Below are positions 25,497 through 36,623 of a stretch of DNA of 64,000 bases, in pieces; the stretch's first letter is position 1; every line of letters begins with the position of its first letter. The DNA comes from Tausonia pullulans (lineage: Eukaryota > Basidiomycota > Tremellomycetes > Cystofilobasidiales > Mrakiaceae). The DNA lies in contig OX637638.1 in the NCBI GenBank assembly GCA_951802195.1, positions 1 through 64,000 of the forward strand. Reading direction: 5' to 3'. Position numbers and translations under genes: made by a program. The notes beneath the pieces are model-generated. The model did not search any database, was not told where the DNA came from, and saw nothing but the letters and a program-made list of their open reading frames with translations.

Positions 25497-26812
25497 TCAA
25501 CGCCGCTTCTTCGTCTTCCCCCGCTTGCTGAGATCTCTCTCGAACCGCCCTTTCTTGACCGTCTTAGCGCCCGCGTACGACTCGCCTCCCTCGTCGTCTC
25601 CGCCCGCCCGCTTCCTCCTATCCCACGCCCCACCCTTGCTACCATCCCCACCACCGACTTCGTACGCCCCAGCTCCATTGAGCCCACCCAGCACATCACT
25701 CCACCCTCCCAACCCAAGCGCATCGTCCCTTTCCTCCCTTTCCCGCCGCTTCAGGTCCGTCTTCTTCAAGGGCAGCCGCGTGAACGCCGACTCCTCGAAC
25801 TCCGTCTGTCTTTGCGCGAGCGACTTCTCCTTCTGCCGGCCCGAAGACCCAGGGACGTTGAGGCCCGTCGCGGACTGCTGATGAGGGAGAGACGAGGAGG
25901 AAGAGAGGGCGTAATCGGTGAGGAGGGAGGAGGTCTTCGGAGGGCGGGCGGCGTCCGACTTCGAACGCTTGGAGGACTCGGTGTAGGGGACCGCGGCAAG
26001 GCGAGGAGGGCGGTAGATGCCGTCGCCGGAGGGGCCAGCCTTCTTCGACGAGGGGCCAGCGACGGCGTCATCCTCCGAGTCTGACTCGTCCTCGTCCGAG
26101 CGAGCACCGGGTCGCGAGGGCTTAAGGAGGGCGGCCGGATTCGGACGGAAGGAAAGGGGATCTGATGGAAAAAGAAAGGTCAGCGGTGAAAGAAAAGAGC
26201 CAGCAATGCACTGCCCAGGTGCTATAACGTACCGTTCTCAGGGTTCTTTGGCTGGCCTGCCTCGAGCGCACCCTTGACGAGCCGGTCTACCTGTTTGGCG
26301 ACCTTGCCCTCCATGCCCCGGACGCGCTCCATGACCTCGCGAACGAGGACCATCTCGTTCGCGAGGGTCTTCTCTCCCACAGTGCCAGTCCGCTCCTCGC
26401 GCGCCGACGCGAAGCTGTCAAGCACCGAGGTGGAAGAGTACGAAGACGAGGCCTCGACTGTGGCAGAAGACGACGCTGAGGTGAGGCGATCGGCAATAAG
26501 AAGGGCGTAGAGATGAGTGTAGGAGAGGAGAAGGTTGGGCCGGAGGGCAAGCAGCGAGAGACCCGCCGAGAGGTCAAAAGAGGCAGGATCCGTCTTGAGA
26601 CTGAGTTAGAAGCGAAATGGCCAATCGTGAGTTCGATGGAATTTCATTGATAGACACAGGCAACTAGCAACTACAATGACGGCAACGTACGAAGAAAGGA
26701 GAGGAGCAAGGGCAGCGTTGGTCTGCGAGACCGACGCACGGAGAGTCTTGAGCATAGGCAGGAGCGTGCTCGGTGGCGGGAGGGGCGCTTCCTTCGGCTG
26801 AATAGCGGCCAT
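25497..26812 (-). CDS. Sas10/Utp3/C1D family protein, Lcp5/neuroguidin-like
   Basis: Nucleolar U3 snoRNP-associated factor for 18S rRNA processing, by family. N-terminal helical Sas10/C1D domain (LPMLKTLRASVSQTNAAL, then LSAGLSLLALRPNLLLSYTH), an acidic linker (ARSDEDESDSEDDAV), then GIYRPPRLAAVPY, the conserved I-Y-x-P-P motif. Further on FEESAFTRLPLKKTDLKRRE, and a basic C-terminus (GRFERDLSKRGKTKKRR) that suits nucleolar targeting and RNA contact. Start ATG 26812-26810, stop TGA 25499-25497, with two or three introns. Lcp5 and neuroguidin share this layout; I cannot choose further. Confidence 0.8.
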
Positions 26813-28255
26813 CTCGGAACCTGCGCGGAGAGAAAGAAGGGAGGATAGAGGCTAGTTAGCACCAGGAACGACGAGGGCGACGTCCTCGGAAAAACTGCTA
26901 CGCGTCGAGTGCGTCCCCTTTCCCGCCCTTATCCTGTCTTCACGACAGCACGCGACACATACACACACACAGCAAAGAGAAGCTGAGCGAAGAGGATGAG
27001 CCCTCAGTCACGGGTTTTCTAAGTCCGCCTCGTCCTCCTAGGATTCGAGTTGAGCGTTATAATCATGGGTAATAAGTGCCCAGTGCTTGTGTTCTTCATT
27101 GGGCAACCTAGATCGCCCAGCTTTTCACCGATGCGTGCGCGTGTGTATGTGTGCGAGAAAGAGAGAGAAGAGACGCTGACAGACTATGGGGACTCACGAG
27201 GCGAGAGGGAGGAAAGAAAAGAGGAAGGAGGTGGTGGTGGTTAAAAAGGACAGAGGAGAGGGAGCTCGCGTATCCTTTGTCCCTTCTTTCCTCTCCTTGC
27301 GCATTGCCCCCCGCCCCACCTTCCCTCACTCCTTCGGTGGCATCACTGGGACGGGAGACCTCGAGCAGCACATCGGGAGGAGGTCATTCAAAAATAAAAA
27401 AAATAAAAAATTGCATGAGTTGGGGACGGGTTCATAAGAATTCGGGATGGGCCAGACTGACGGCGCTCAAGCGATAGGCGTGAGCTTCGTTCCGCAAGGT
27501 GGCAGGCTGTGCCGAAGGTATGCCAAACGACATCCCGGCCCAAGAGCAAGACTTGAAATGCCCAAGGCTCTTCTGATGAACTTCTGGCTACTCTTGATAA
27601 CACGCTTCAGATCAAACCCGAAGGCTTGAGGCACAGACCTGCGGACGGGCCTGATCGGGTCTCGCCGCTTCTTTTCCTGCTTGTTCAAGGTGGCATTCCA
27701 GCTGATAAAATGCATTTTCTAGCAGAACTCACTCTCATAGTCACAACAAATCTGCTTGCCCCAGTTGTAGGTTCATAAGGTAGAGGACGACTTTGCTGGC
27801 TCACATGCAACTTCGATTTCCAGTCGAACCGGCGGAAGTGGGAGGGACACCACAGGGTCAGCCCCTGATCAATCTCCCTTCAATTACAACTACCCATGTC
27901 TCCAACAGTATGGTCTCCTTCCCTATAATTTAGTGCCATGAGACAAAGTACGGGGCAATCTCGTGAGTGGCCAAGAAGACAAGCTGACGAGAGGCGTGGT
28001 CAGCTTTCCCGCTCGCGTGCGATTTCGACGTCGAACGCAACATTCCCTATCTCTCTAGAAAGTTTAGCCTTTTGCTATAGTGTTGATTAATTCACCGGGC
28101 TGACCCGACATCCTTCGGACATCTGTCATGGGAGTGAGACTGCGTGCACGACTTCGTCCACACGCTTCTCCGAGCTTGTTAACGGAGCCCGACCATTCTC
28201 GTCCCCATTTGCCCTAAGTATTTTACGGTCTCGGATTCGAGACCTATCTCACTCT
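26813..28255. other. Gene-poor region
   Basis: Includes the Lcp5-like promoter, a GGAGGAAAG-type purine tract near 27,220 and an A-rich run near 27,390. Overlapping frames on both strands at 27,447-27,715 have no recognisable domain. No RNA gene seen. Confidence 0.45.
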
Positions 28256-28429
28256 TCATAATAATAACGCCCGAGTCGTTATCCTGGGCCGCTCAGAGTC
28301 CAAGGTCAAGACCGTCGACCATGGCCTGCGGCGGTCGCTGACCACGTCAATCAACGCGCTGTCTAAGACTAACGAAAGGCGAATCGTCTGTTTCAGGCTG
28401 GTCTCAAAAGGACCAAGGAACGAGAGAAG

Positions 28430-29768
28430 ATCAGGGCATGGCCGAATTTGTCGTCGTTGACCTTGCGGACCTGGTGAGTCTAGAAGAGCTCGGAAGGGCA
28501 AAAGTCCTGACAGGTCGTTAATGTTCGTTGTCAGGCGAGGATGCACAAGTGCGTAGAGGAGCTCCTCAATAGAGAGGCATGAGCACCATTTGGGTGATCC
28601 TTAGCTGTCTTTATTTCCTCTTGTTTCTATAGGAAGGTCTCACACCTCAATGTTTCTTCAACGATGGCGGCGTCACGGGTGGTCCCGTTCTTCCGTTTCT
28701 CTCAGCTGCGCCGAGCTCACAAACCCTAATCCACCGTCATCACAGCACCACCCTCTCCTCCCTCTCCTCCTCAAAACGTCTCCAACAAGTCGTTTCCCTC
28801 GCCTCATGAACCCCTCTTCCTCAGCGACCTTGAGTGCCCCAACGGGTGCCATCGTCTGGGAATCCCTCAGGCCCGAGCCGGAGCCGGGCAAGTCCAAGGC
28901 CCCATCTCGGCGTCATGGCGCTGTGCGAGCGGAGTAAGCTCGTGGGTCTTTATGTCTCCTCGTGCCTTTGGCCAAGCATCACTCATCGTCCTGACTGATC
29001 TCTCTCTCTCGGATGCTTAGGGCAATTCCAACTTCTTTAACGATCCTCAGAGGCGCTACGGAGCTCAAGGCGGTGAGTGAGACTGAGTGGAGGCATTGCG
29101 GTCGGTAGTCAGTTGGCTGACCTCTCCATTTGTCTGGTTATCCAGTCGACTTGGTGCAACTCCGGTGCGTCTCCTTGGATACATGTTGCCTTTCGTCGCA
29201 GTGGTTCTTCCTCGCCTGCAGGTGACCTCAAGATCGAGCTTGCCCGCCATTACACCCGCGTGCGTAGTCTTTTTACTCCATCCCTCTGGCTTCATTGCCG
29301 TCTCACCCGCGTGCCTCGTCGCAACTCATCGGCCTTTCAGCGGCTTGCGTTTGGCACCGTTCTCGTTCGTCTCTATACTATGGGAATGCCTTTCCTATTT
29401 CTACTGACATCTGTTCATGCTGGTGGTATGCAGGCCCTCTTTCTGGAGTACTCACGCAGTGTACGTGGAACCACTCACAGGAAGGCGCATCTCTTGTTGA
29501 CAAAGTGGTTCTCTCCTCTTTCTCGATTCGATTCTATCTTCAGTCTGACTGCCGTCAATCAGTATCCTGTCCCCTGGACTCGGGTAAGCCCTTTGATCAT
29601 CGTGAAAAGGCGCTCGAAGAGACTCTGGGGAAGAAGCTCTGGGAGTCAGTCGTCCTTCATCTGCTTTGTTCTCTTGAAGGGACGCCGGCACTGAGCGCCA
29701 ACCATACTCTGCCCGATCCCAGGCAATGCGAAGAATGCAAAGGCTACTGTGGAGCCTTCGAAAGATGA
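28430..29768 (+). other. Possible spliced gene or genes, unrecognised
   Basis: Several exon-like pieces bounded by good splice sites, but I cannot assemble a confident product. At 28,440 MAEFVVVDLADL is followed by GTGAGT and, after a CAG, ARMHKCVEELLNREA and a stop near 28,581. At 28,806 MNPSSSATLSAPTGAIVWES can continue through GNSNFFNDPQRRYGAQG and SSPAGDLKIELARHY with short introns. The region ends with PRQCEECKGYCGAFER at 29,768, whose cysteines could bind a metal. No family recognised. Convergent with the RING gene. Confidence 0.3.
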
Positions 29769-29855
29769 TTTTTACTTGATATTGATTCCATGAGTTCGGA
29801 GTCCCCTATCTCGTTCTCAAATAACGCATTGATGTCCATCGATCAGACAGACACC

Positions 29856-32800
29856 TCAGTAGTCACTCTCGCCCTCGTACTCGTCGGACTCTCCCTCGTC
29901 TCCGCCTGACCACGCGCCGTTCTCGCTCCCCTCGTCGTTGAAACCCCCGTCGTCCAGCATGTTGCCCCCGTCAGGATCGTTCTCAATGTCGTCAACGTCA
30001 TCATCGGTTTTCATTGGCTCGGCGTTTGAGCGGCGTGCGAGGGAGCCGTACCTCTGGCGGAGGGCGGCGATGCCAGACTTGGTCTGGGCCGAGTGGTGCG
30101 AGGAGGCGTCCGTTTCAAGTTCCTCTTCCTCGTCGCTGTCCTCCGTAGACTCGGACTCTGCGGGTTTCTTTTTGTTGCTGCTGAACAGGGCCCGCCTCTT
30201 CAGCTGCGACGTCCCAGGGAAAAGCAGGATCGTCGAACTCACGCAAAATGCCTCGACGTCTGTGAAGAGGATCCGGCGCGAACCGGCGGAGAGAGGACTT
30301 CGACCTCGTCCTCCTCTTCCGAGGAGCGAACAATTTTGCGCCGGCCAGTCCGAAAACCAGATCGTAGCGCCTGCTTCCGCCGGCCTTGGAAAGTACCTGT
30401 CCCATCGTCGTCGTCCACTTCTTCGACCACCGCCGAAGGTCCGCCTTCTTCCGCTCCGTCGTCCGAGTCAAGTATGATGGTTGCCCTCCTCGCGAATTGA
30501 TGTCTGCCACCACCACGTGTAGGACGCTCTACCGAGATCAGGCCGCTGCGGTTGTCGATTCTCTCGACGTCATCGTCGTCCTCGTCGCTGCTACTCCCAA
30601 TTTCCACCTCCTCGACGGAACCCGTATCGCTCTCCTCCTTCTCTGTGTCGGCGATCTCCTCCACCTCGGACACCCCATCTTCACTGCTGCTCGCCAGCGG
30701 GGCCTCCCGAACCGCTCTGCCCCTTCTCCTAGCAAAAGCAGGAGGCGCACCCTCCCACCCGTTCTCCTTCAGCAATCTCGTGCGTTCTTTCTCCTTAGCC
30801 CACCACGCCCTGCCCGTCTCGCTAGCCTTGAGGCACTTCCGGACAAAGCGAGAGCCATCTGGGTCCGAGCGGGCGTCGTACCGACTGAGTGAGTGCTTGA
30901 GCGAGAGTAGGAACGGCTCCGGACGTTCAGGGTCCTCTGGATGGTTTGTGGAGGGCGAGGCGTGGATGAAGCAGGTGATGGTTCGGTTCGAGTGAAGCTG
31001 GAGATCCCAGCGCTGGTGAGTGGCTTTGAATCAGTCAAATGTCAGGCGCTGAATCTGTGCGATGGGACTACCCACGTTGATCATGCGCTGCGAGGCGCCG
31101 AGGGCCAGAAGGCGACGCTGTTGGATCGCAGAAGCCTAAAGAGTGAACCGAGGTGGTCAGCTCGAGAGCCCTGAACTGCTGTACAAGGAGGCTGGCTTGC
31201 TTACCATCCTCGAGATGCCCGCCTGGTCATGGACATCCTCCTCCTCCGCCTCCGAAAGCTCGCTATCCTCATAGCTTGAGACGCCACTCTCCTCAATCTC
31301 ATTGTCGCTAACGAGGAACGAGTCCTCCCGATCGTACTCGTTCGGCTCCTCCCCGCCGGAGAAGAATTCGTCTCCCCAGTCGTCGCCATTCTCGTCGCCG
31401 TCGTCATCTGCAACAGCCTGATGGTACATTAAATGCAGCGCGGCGGCTTCCTCGTCGTCGTTCTCGTCGCCGTCGTCGAGGAAAGTGTTAAGCCCTTCGT
31501 CGCCCGAGTAGTCAGCTCCGCACGACACCTGCACAATGAAGGCGAGCACGCGTCAGTCGAGGCAAAATATTGGAAGACGGGGAGAGGAGGGGAGGCTTGG
31601 GAGGAGGAAGGTTTGAAGGAGTGGGTTGGACTCACGCAATATCCATCGACGACCTCATACCCGCATTCGGCGCATCGGACGACGCCATCCTCTTCGTCCC
31701 GAATGACTCGCCGAAGCTCGAGCTTGCCCTCAAAAATGCCTGCCCAGACGCCACCCGCTCCGACAGTGGGACCCGGCGGGACAATCTCAATCTCCTCGAC
31801 ATCGGCAGCGACGGTGGCAATATTCTCCTTGGGGAAAAGGCGGGGCTCGATTGAGGCAATGAGGTCACGAACAACATAGACGGGTGTAGGAGGGACGATG
31901 ATGGTTGCGCGACACGAGGGGCACGACTTGGGCCGGTGGCGAGGAGGGAGAGGGTCGTCGGCTGAGTGACCGCCGGGAGGAGGAGCGAGAAACCATTGTT
32001 TGAGGCTACGTTCCGAGGGGAGGTCAGTATAGTGGGACAAATGCGCAGGGGTAAGGAGTAACTGTTTCTTACCAATCATAGCACGCGGAGTGGCCACATG
32101 GGGAGATGCTGGATCAAGGGATCATTAGAGTCAGCAAGAGAAAAGTTACAGCAGTATCAAGAGGCAAGCAACGGACAGATACGGGTCCCGCATGAGATCC
32201 ATGCAGATGTGGCAAGACAGCGCCGCCTTGACGAGCGAAAGCGTCTCGTTCTGTCCCGCGAGCTCCTGTCAAGGGGAATGACGTCGTCGGAGGCCCTAAG
32301 TGAAGAAGCTAGGGTCGTACCGGATCATTACTTACGGTTTCCTTGGCCTGGATTTTGCCCCGTAGCTTCTCCGTTCCGCTCTGAAGCGCGCGGAGCTCGA
32401 TCTCCCGCGCGCGCTGTTCCCGCTCGCCCTGTTCGGCGGCGCGTAAACGCTCCGCTCGTTCGCGAAGGAAAACGTCGGCCGTCGCTTCCGACTTTCTGCC
32501 GCTGCCCTCAGCCATACCGCTCGGAGACGTGCTAGCCAGGGTTCGGTTGTCGACGGTCACGACTGGAGACCCTGGATGCGGCGGAGGTGGCTTGGCAGCA
32601 GGAACGGCGGCCTCAACCTCCTTCCCCTTTCTCTCGCCCTTCTCTGCCGAGGCGCCGAGAGCTGGTTCGCCGACGAAGACCTCAGCCCCGTCTGTGGGGC
32701 TGGCAGGACGCTTCCTTTTGCTGCCTCCAACTCCAGCCATGGTACTGAAGAAGGGCGAGACCACGGCTCCAGCAGGAGCAAGGGCGGTGAGCGACAGGCA

Positions 32801-33082
32801 CGTCACCTCCACATCTTCGTTCTCCCCCTCCCCACCCTCGTCTTCATCGTCGTCGTTGCCATCTACGGCGGGGCCCCCAATGCTACTCATGTGGGACTGC
32901 CTCTTTGTCTTCCTCTTCTTCTTTCTCTCCTTCCTCCGCTTCTTCCGGTCCCGTATGCTCTCGGGATCGGCGGCATTCCCAGCAGTGGAGGAGGCGACCG
33001 CCGCCGGCGCCAACGAAGCAGACATGTTGGAAGCCGGGTCGCTGCTGCGTTGCTTTTTGAAGCGCCTCACACCGGCGTCCAT
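29856..33082 (-). CDS. RING-finger protein with long acidic C-terminal region
   Basis: Probable nuclear E3 ubiquitin ligase. Start MDAGVRRFKKQRSSDPASN at 33082. A lysine-rich patch (RDRKKRRKERKKKRKTKRQ), an acidic stretch, a coiled-coil-like segment (FLRERAERLRAAEQGEREQR), then a C3HC4 RING split by introns: CHICMDLMRDPYL, SPCGHSACYDC, LKQWFLAPPP and CPSCRATI. After the RING come VVRCAECGYEVVDGYC (a further CxxC pair) and several Asp/Glu/Ser-rich exons to the stop at 29856 (EGESDEYEGESDY). RING-flanked CxxC plus acidic tails recalls chromatin-linked fungal ligases, but I cannot name the orthologue. The acidic exons' edges are uncertain. Confidence 0.75.
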
Positions 33083-33866
33083 GCTGACGATGGGAGAGAT
33101 GAAATTTGGGAAGGAAGGAAGCGGAAGGATGAAAGTAAGGGACAGGTGACTAAAGAGACAGTTTGTCAGTTTCGCCGTCCACCCAAGAATGCTATCTGCT
33201 ACTCACTGGTTATGAAAGGACTGTTATGGTGAGGGGTTCGCTTGATTGTGCTGAACGAGACACAGTCGGCCGAGAAAGGAAGGGGGACGATGGTGAATGC
33301 TGGGTTGAGTGGACGGGCGAGGCAGGAATGACCGGCGCGTCGAGCTCCGCCCAGTCGCGTGCCGCCGCCGTGGCGCGTGGCATGCAGCCTTGGGTCCCTT
33401 AACGACAGTGCACGATCGAGAATTTCGACACTGCAAACGTTGAGACCTCAACTTATGAGATCAACGAGATGCCGCGGAAGTTCGGACTGGCCCTGGCCAC
33501 GTCGAGGGTCTGCGGGGTGCTCTGGTGACCACAGGCAAATCCACATGGTGGCTCTCCTGCCCGCCACCAAACTTCCCACTCCAGCTCTCCTCAAGTCCAC
33601 TCCTTTCACTCCTTGGCAAGAGCAAGAGACACGCCAGACAGAGCGAGAGAGTGATTGTCTTTCTTGCCGACGACAAGTTTCGGTCCATCGGTCCAAAGAG
33701 AGGCCGCCCGTCGAGTCCGGCCGAGGGGAGGACCGGCCCGCGTTCAGCCGAAGACATCGCTTCTCTCTTGCGCTCTCTCCTCTCGTCTCCCTTCTCCCCT
33801 CATCCACCATCTCGGCCCTCGCCAGCCCTCATCCACCCACTCGCACCCTAACCTTATACTCAGACT
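33083..33866. promoter_or_regulatory. Divergent promoter region, RING / GH105
   Basis: 784 bp between two start codons. It is C/T-rich just before the hydrolase ATG (TCTCCCTTCTCCCCTC-type leader). No gene or repeat recognised. Confidence 0.45.
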
Positions 33867-35710
33867 ATGTCTGCCTTCGCCGCCATGAACGCCTCGGGTG
33901 TCACCTTCACGGGCGAGTCGGCCTCGCTCAAGAAGCAGCAGGCGTTCGAGGCGCTCGCGCTCCCAAACAAGGACCAAGCCCAGGAGCTCGTTAAGCGGCT
34001 CATCAAGAACGTCGTCGAGATTAAGGACACCACCGGTGAGCAGACGCAGCGCACATGTTACGACGGGTTGAGCGACTTTGTTCATCGTCTCGTATCTTGA
34101 CCTCTAGGCGAATTCCTTCTTCATCTTCCTGGTGGAAAAATCATCGACACGAAGGTGAGAACTCGCTCTCTGAAGCTAGGATGAGGTGAGGTAATCATTG
34201 GCTGAGAGTCAGCACGGCAGGGCTGGGACGACTGGGAGTGGACGCACGGGTGAGCACCTGATCGCTCTCGAACGTGGCTTCTTTCTTTCGCTGACGCCTC
34301 TTTGCTCAGTGTCGGACTTTACGGTATCCTCCGCTCGTACCAGATCACCTCAGATCCGGCGATGCTCAAGATCATGCAGGACTGGTTCGCTGCGCGCTTC
34401 AAGGAGGGCACTCCGTCCAAGGTTCTTTGTCACTCTCGCCTTGGCCATCAGCGTCAGTCCGCTGACGAAACTCTCCCTCTCAGAACGTCAACACGATGGC
34501 GGCGTTCCTCACGCTCTCGTACCTGTACGAGATCACCAGCGAGAGGAGCTATCTCCCGTACCTTGATGCCTGGGGAGAGTGGGCCATGTACGACCTTCCG
34601 CGAACCAAGGAAGGCGGGTGAGTGGCGCTCACCTTTCGCTGTCCTTAGTTTCAATCACTGAAACATCATTATATCAGCTTTGCACACACAACGTACCTCT
34701 CAGACCACGACGGTCAACTCTGGGACGACACTCTCATGATGACGGTCCTCCCGCTCGCCAAAATCGGCCAGGTCCTCAACCGGCCGCACTACATCCAGGA
34801 GGCAAAGAAACAGGTTCTCCTCCACATCAAGTACCTCGCGGATCGCAAGACGGGCCTCTGGTTCCATGGATGGACGTTCCACGGCAACCACAACGTGCGG
34901 CCGTCCGATATGATTTCATCTTCGCTTGTACTGATCCTAGCCGATCTCCTTACAGTGGGCCAACGCTCTCTGGGCTCGCGGAAACTCTTGGTACATCTCC
35001 ATCCCATATATTAGCGCCCGCCTTAATGTTGATCCGCTGTGCCCTGCAACCCCTCGCCCCCACCTCCCTCCTCAGGGTCACAATATTTATCCCCGAGTTC
35101 CTCGCCCTCCTCTCCGACTCGTCACTCGACGCCTCGCCCTCGACGTTCGTCCCGAAGCAGGACACGGTCGGGTCCGACCCGTTCCGGTCGTACCTCCTCA
35201 GCACGCTCCAGTGCCAGATCGAGGCCCTCCTTGAGCACCAGGACGAGGTCTCAGGTCTCTGGCGGACGCTCATTGATGAGTGAGTATGGCCGTCATGCTC
35301 CCCTTCATCATGTCACTGACGCCGCGCGCTATCACGCTTTGCAGCCCCGACTCGTACCTCGAGGCCTCGGCGTCTGCCGGATTCGCGTTCGGTCTCCTCC
35401 AGGCGGTTCGCAAGAAGCTCGTCCCTGCGGGTGAGTTCTCGGATCGGTGCGAGAAGGCGGCGCTCAAGGCCGTCCGTGGCATCGTCGAGCGGATCGACGA
35501 GACTGGCGAACTCCGGGATGTCAGGTAAGAGGACTCACTCTCCAATTGCTCGTTAGGGGCTGCTTGTCTAACGCATTGTGTCCTCGCAGTTTTGGAACCC
35601 CTGTTTTTGAGAATCTCCAGGGCTACCGGGATGTCAAGCTCACTTCGATGCCGTACGGGCAATCGATGGCCTGCCTCTGCCTCGGCGAGTACGGCCGCCG
35701 GTTCCTCTGA
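33867..35710 (+). CDS. Unsaturated glucuronyl/rhamnogalacturonyl hydrolase, GH105/GH88 type
   Basis: Alpha/alpha six-hairpin glycoside hydrolase that removes unsaturated uronic acids from pectin-lyase or related products. Exons give VKRLIKNVVEIKDTTGEF, KGWDDWEWTHGVGLYGILRS, FAHTTYLSDHDGQLWDDTLM with the catalytic-type W-D-D-T, HIKYLADRKTGLWFHGWTF, then WANALWARGNSW, the family's R-G-N-x-W motif. It ends GYRDVKLTSMPYGQSMACLC and EYGRRFL at TGA 35708-35710. Nine or so short introns. There is no signal peptide at the ATG (MSAFAAMNASGVTF), so a cytosolic enzyme acting on imported oligomers is likelier than a secreted one. Confidence 0.88.
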
Positions 35711-36623
35711 GGGTGGGCGTTCACCTGCTCTGCTCTCCCTATCCATTAGATTTTTTACGGGAGCTGTCGTCATGGATATATAGTTCATCCCTCTTTTTTT
35801 GGGCGATGCCGCCTTCCCACGCCACCGAAGAGGTCCGAGAGTTGAAAAGTGAGAGATGGACAGGAGACAGGTGAGAGAGCGACCGAGAGCTGGGGCCCTT
35901 CCTCCCTCTCCTCTCTCTGGTTGAAGTCGATTGGCAGCCTGATCGGACCGAATTCACCTTTCCTGAAGGACCTTGACGCTTGTACGACGATGGACGCTGG
36001 CTGCCCCTAGATTGTGCAGGAACCTCGCGCTCTCTCGGAGCCAGGGGCTATTGACGAGCGACTCCGTCCCGCATCTGACCTCTTTCCCACACTCCTTCTA
36101 CCCTTTCATTTTCCATCGAACGACCAGTTTTGATCCTCTCCCCGCCGAACGTCCTCTCGCGTTGCCTCGTACGTAGGGCTCGACAAGCGGCGTCCGCCGA
36201 CTGCTCACCAGGATCCGCGCCCAGCGCCTTCTCCCTCGGCGCCTCCGGTTGTCCGCTCCGGTCGCTTCACTTCACCGTCTATCATCCAACGACCACGGAC
36301 GACGACGATCCCCAATAATACCTCTCCGCCATTCCTCCTCTACCGTGCCCCCTTCCTTGAATAATCCTTCTCTCTTCCCTTATCCTTCCTCCTCACACTC
36401 CTCCCTCCGCTCCTTCTACTCACCGCCCGCTCCCTCGGCCCAGCCTACTCAACCTCGCGTCGCGTCCGTCAACCCCCGCCCCTCTCCCCCCTTTAGTCTC
36501 GTTCCCTCATTGTCTTCTGCTCTCACCAGTCCCCCCCAAGAAGCTCTTCGCCTCTCTTTTCTCACCTTGTTCAGCTACCACTAGAAGTCTGCCTCCCTCG
36601 TTGCGCGTCCGATCGCAACTCCA
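35711..36623. other. Gene-free stretch
   Basis: Strongly pyrimidine-rich from ~36,050 to 36,590, as in long fungal 5' leaders, probably the LIM gene's promoter and leader. No gene seen. Confidence 0.45.

Noticed and set aside
32529-33149. 206-codon plus-strand frame
   Set aside because: Antisense to the N-terminal exon of the RING gene, which is clearly coding.
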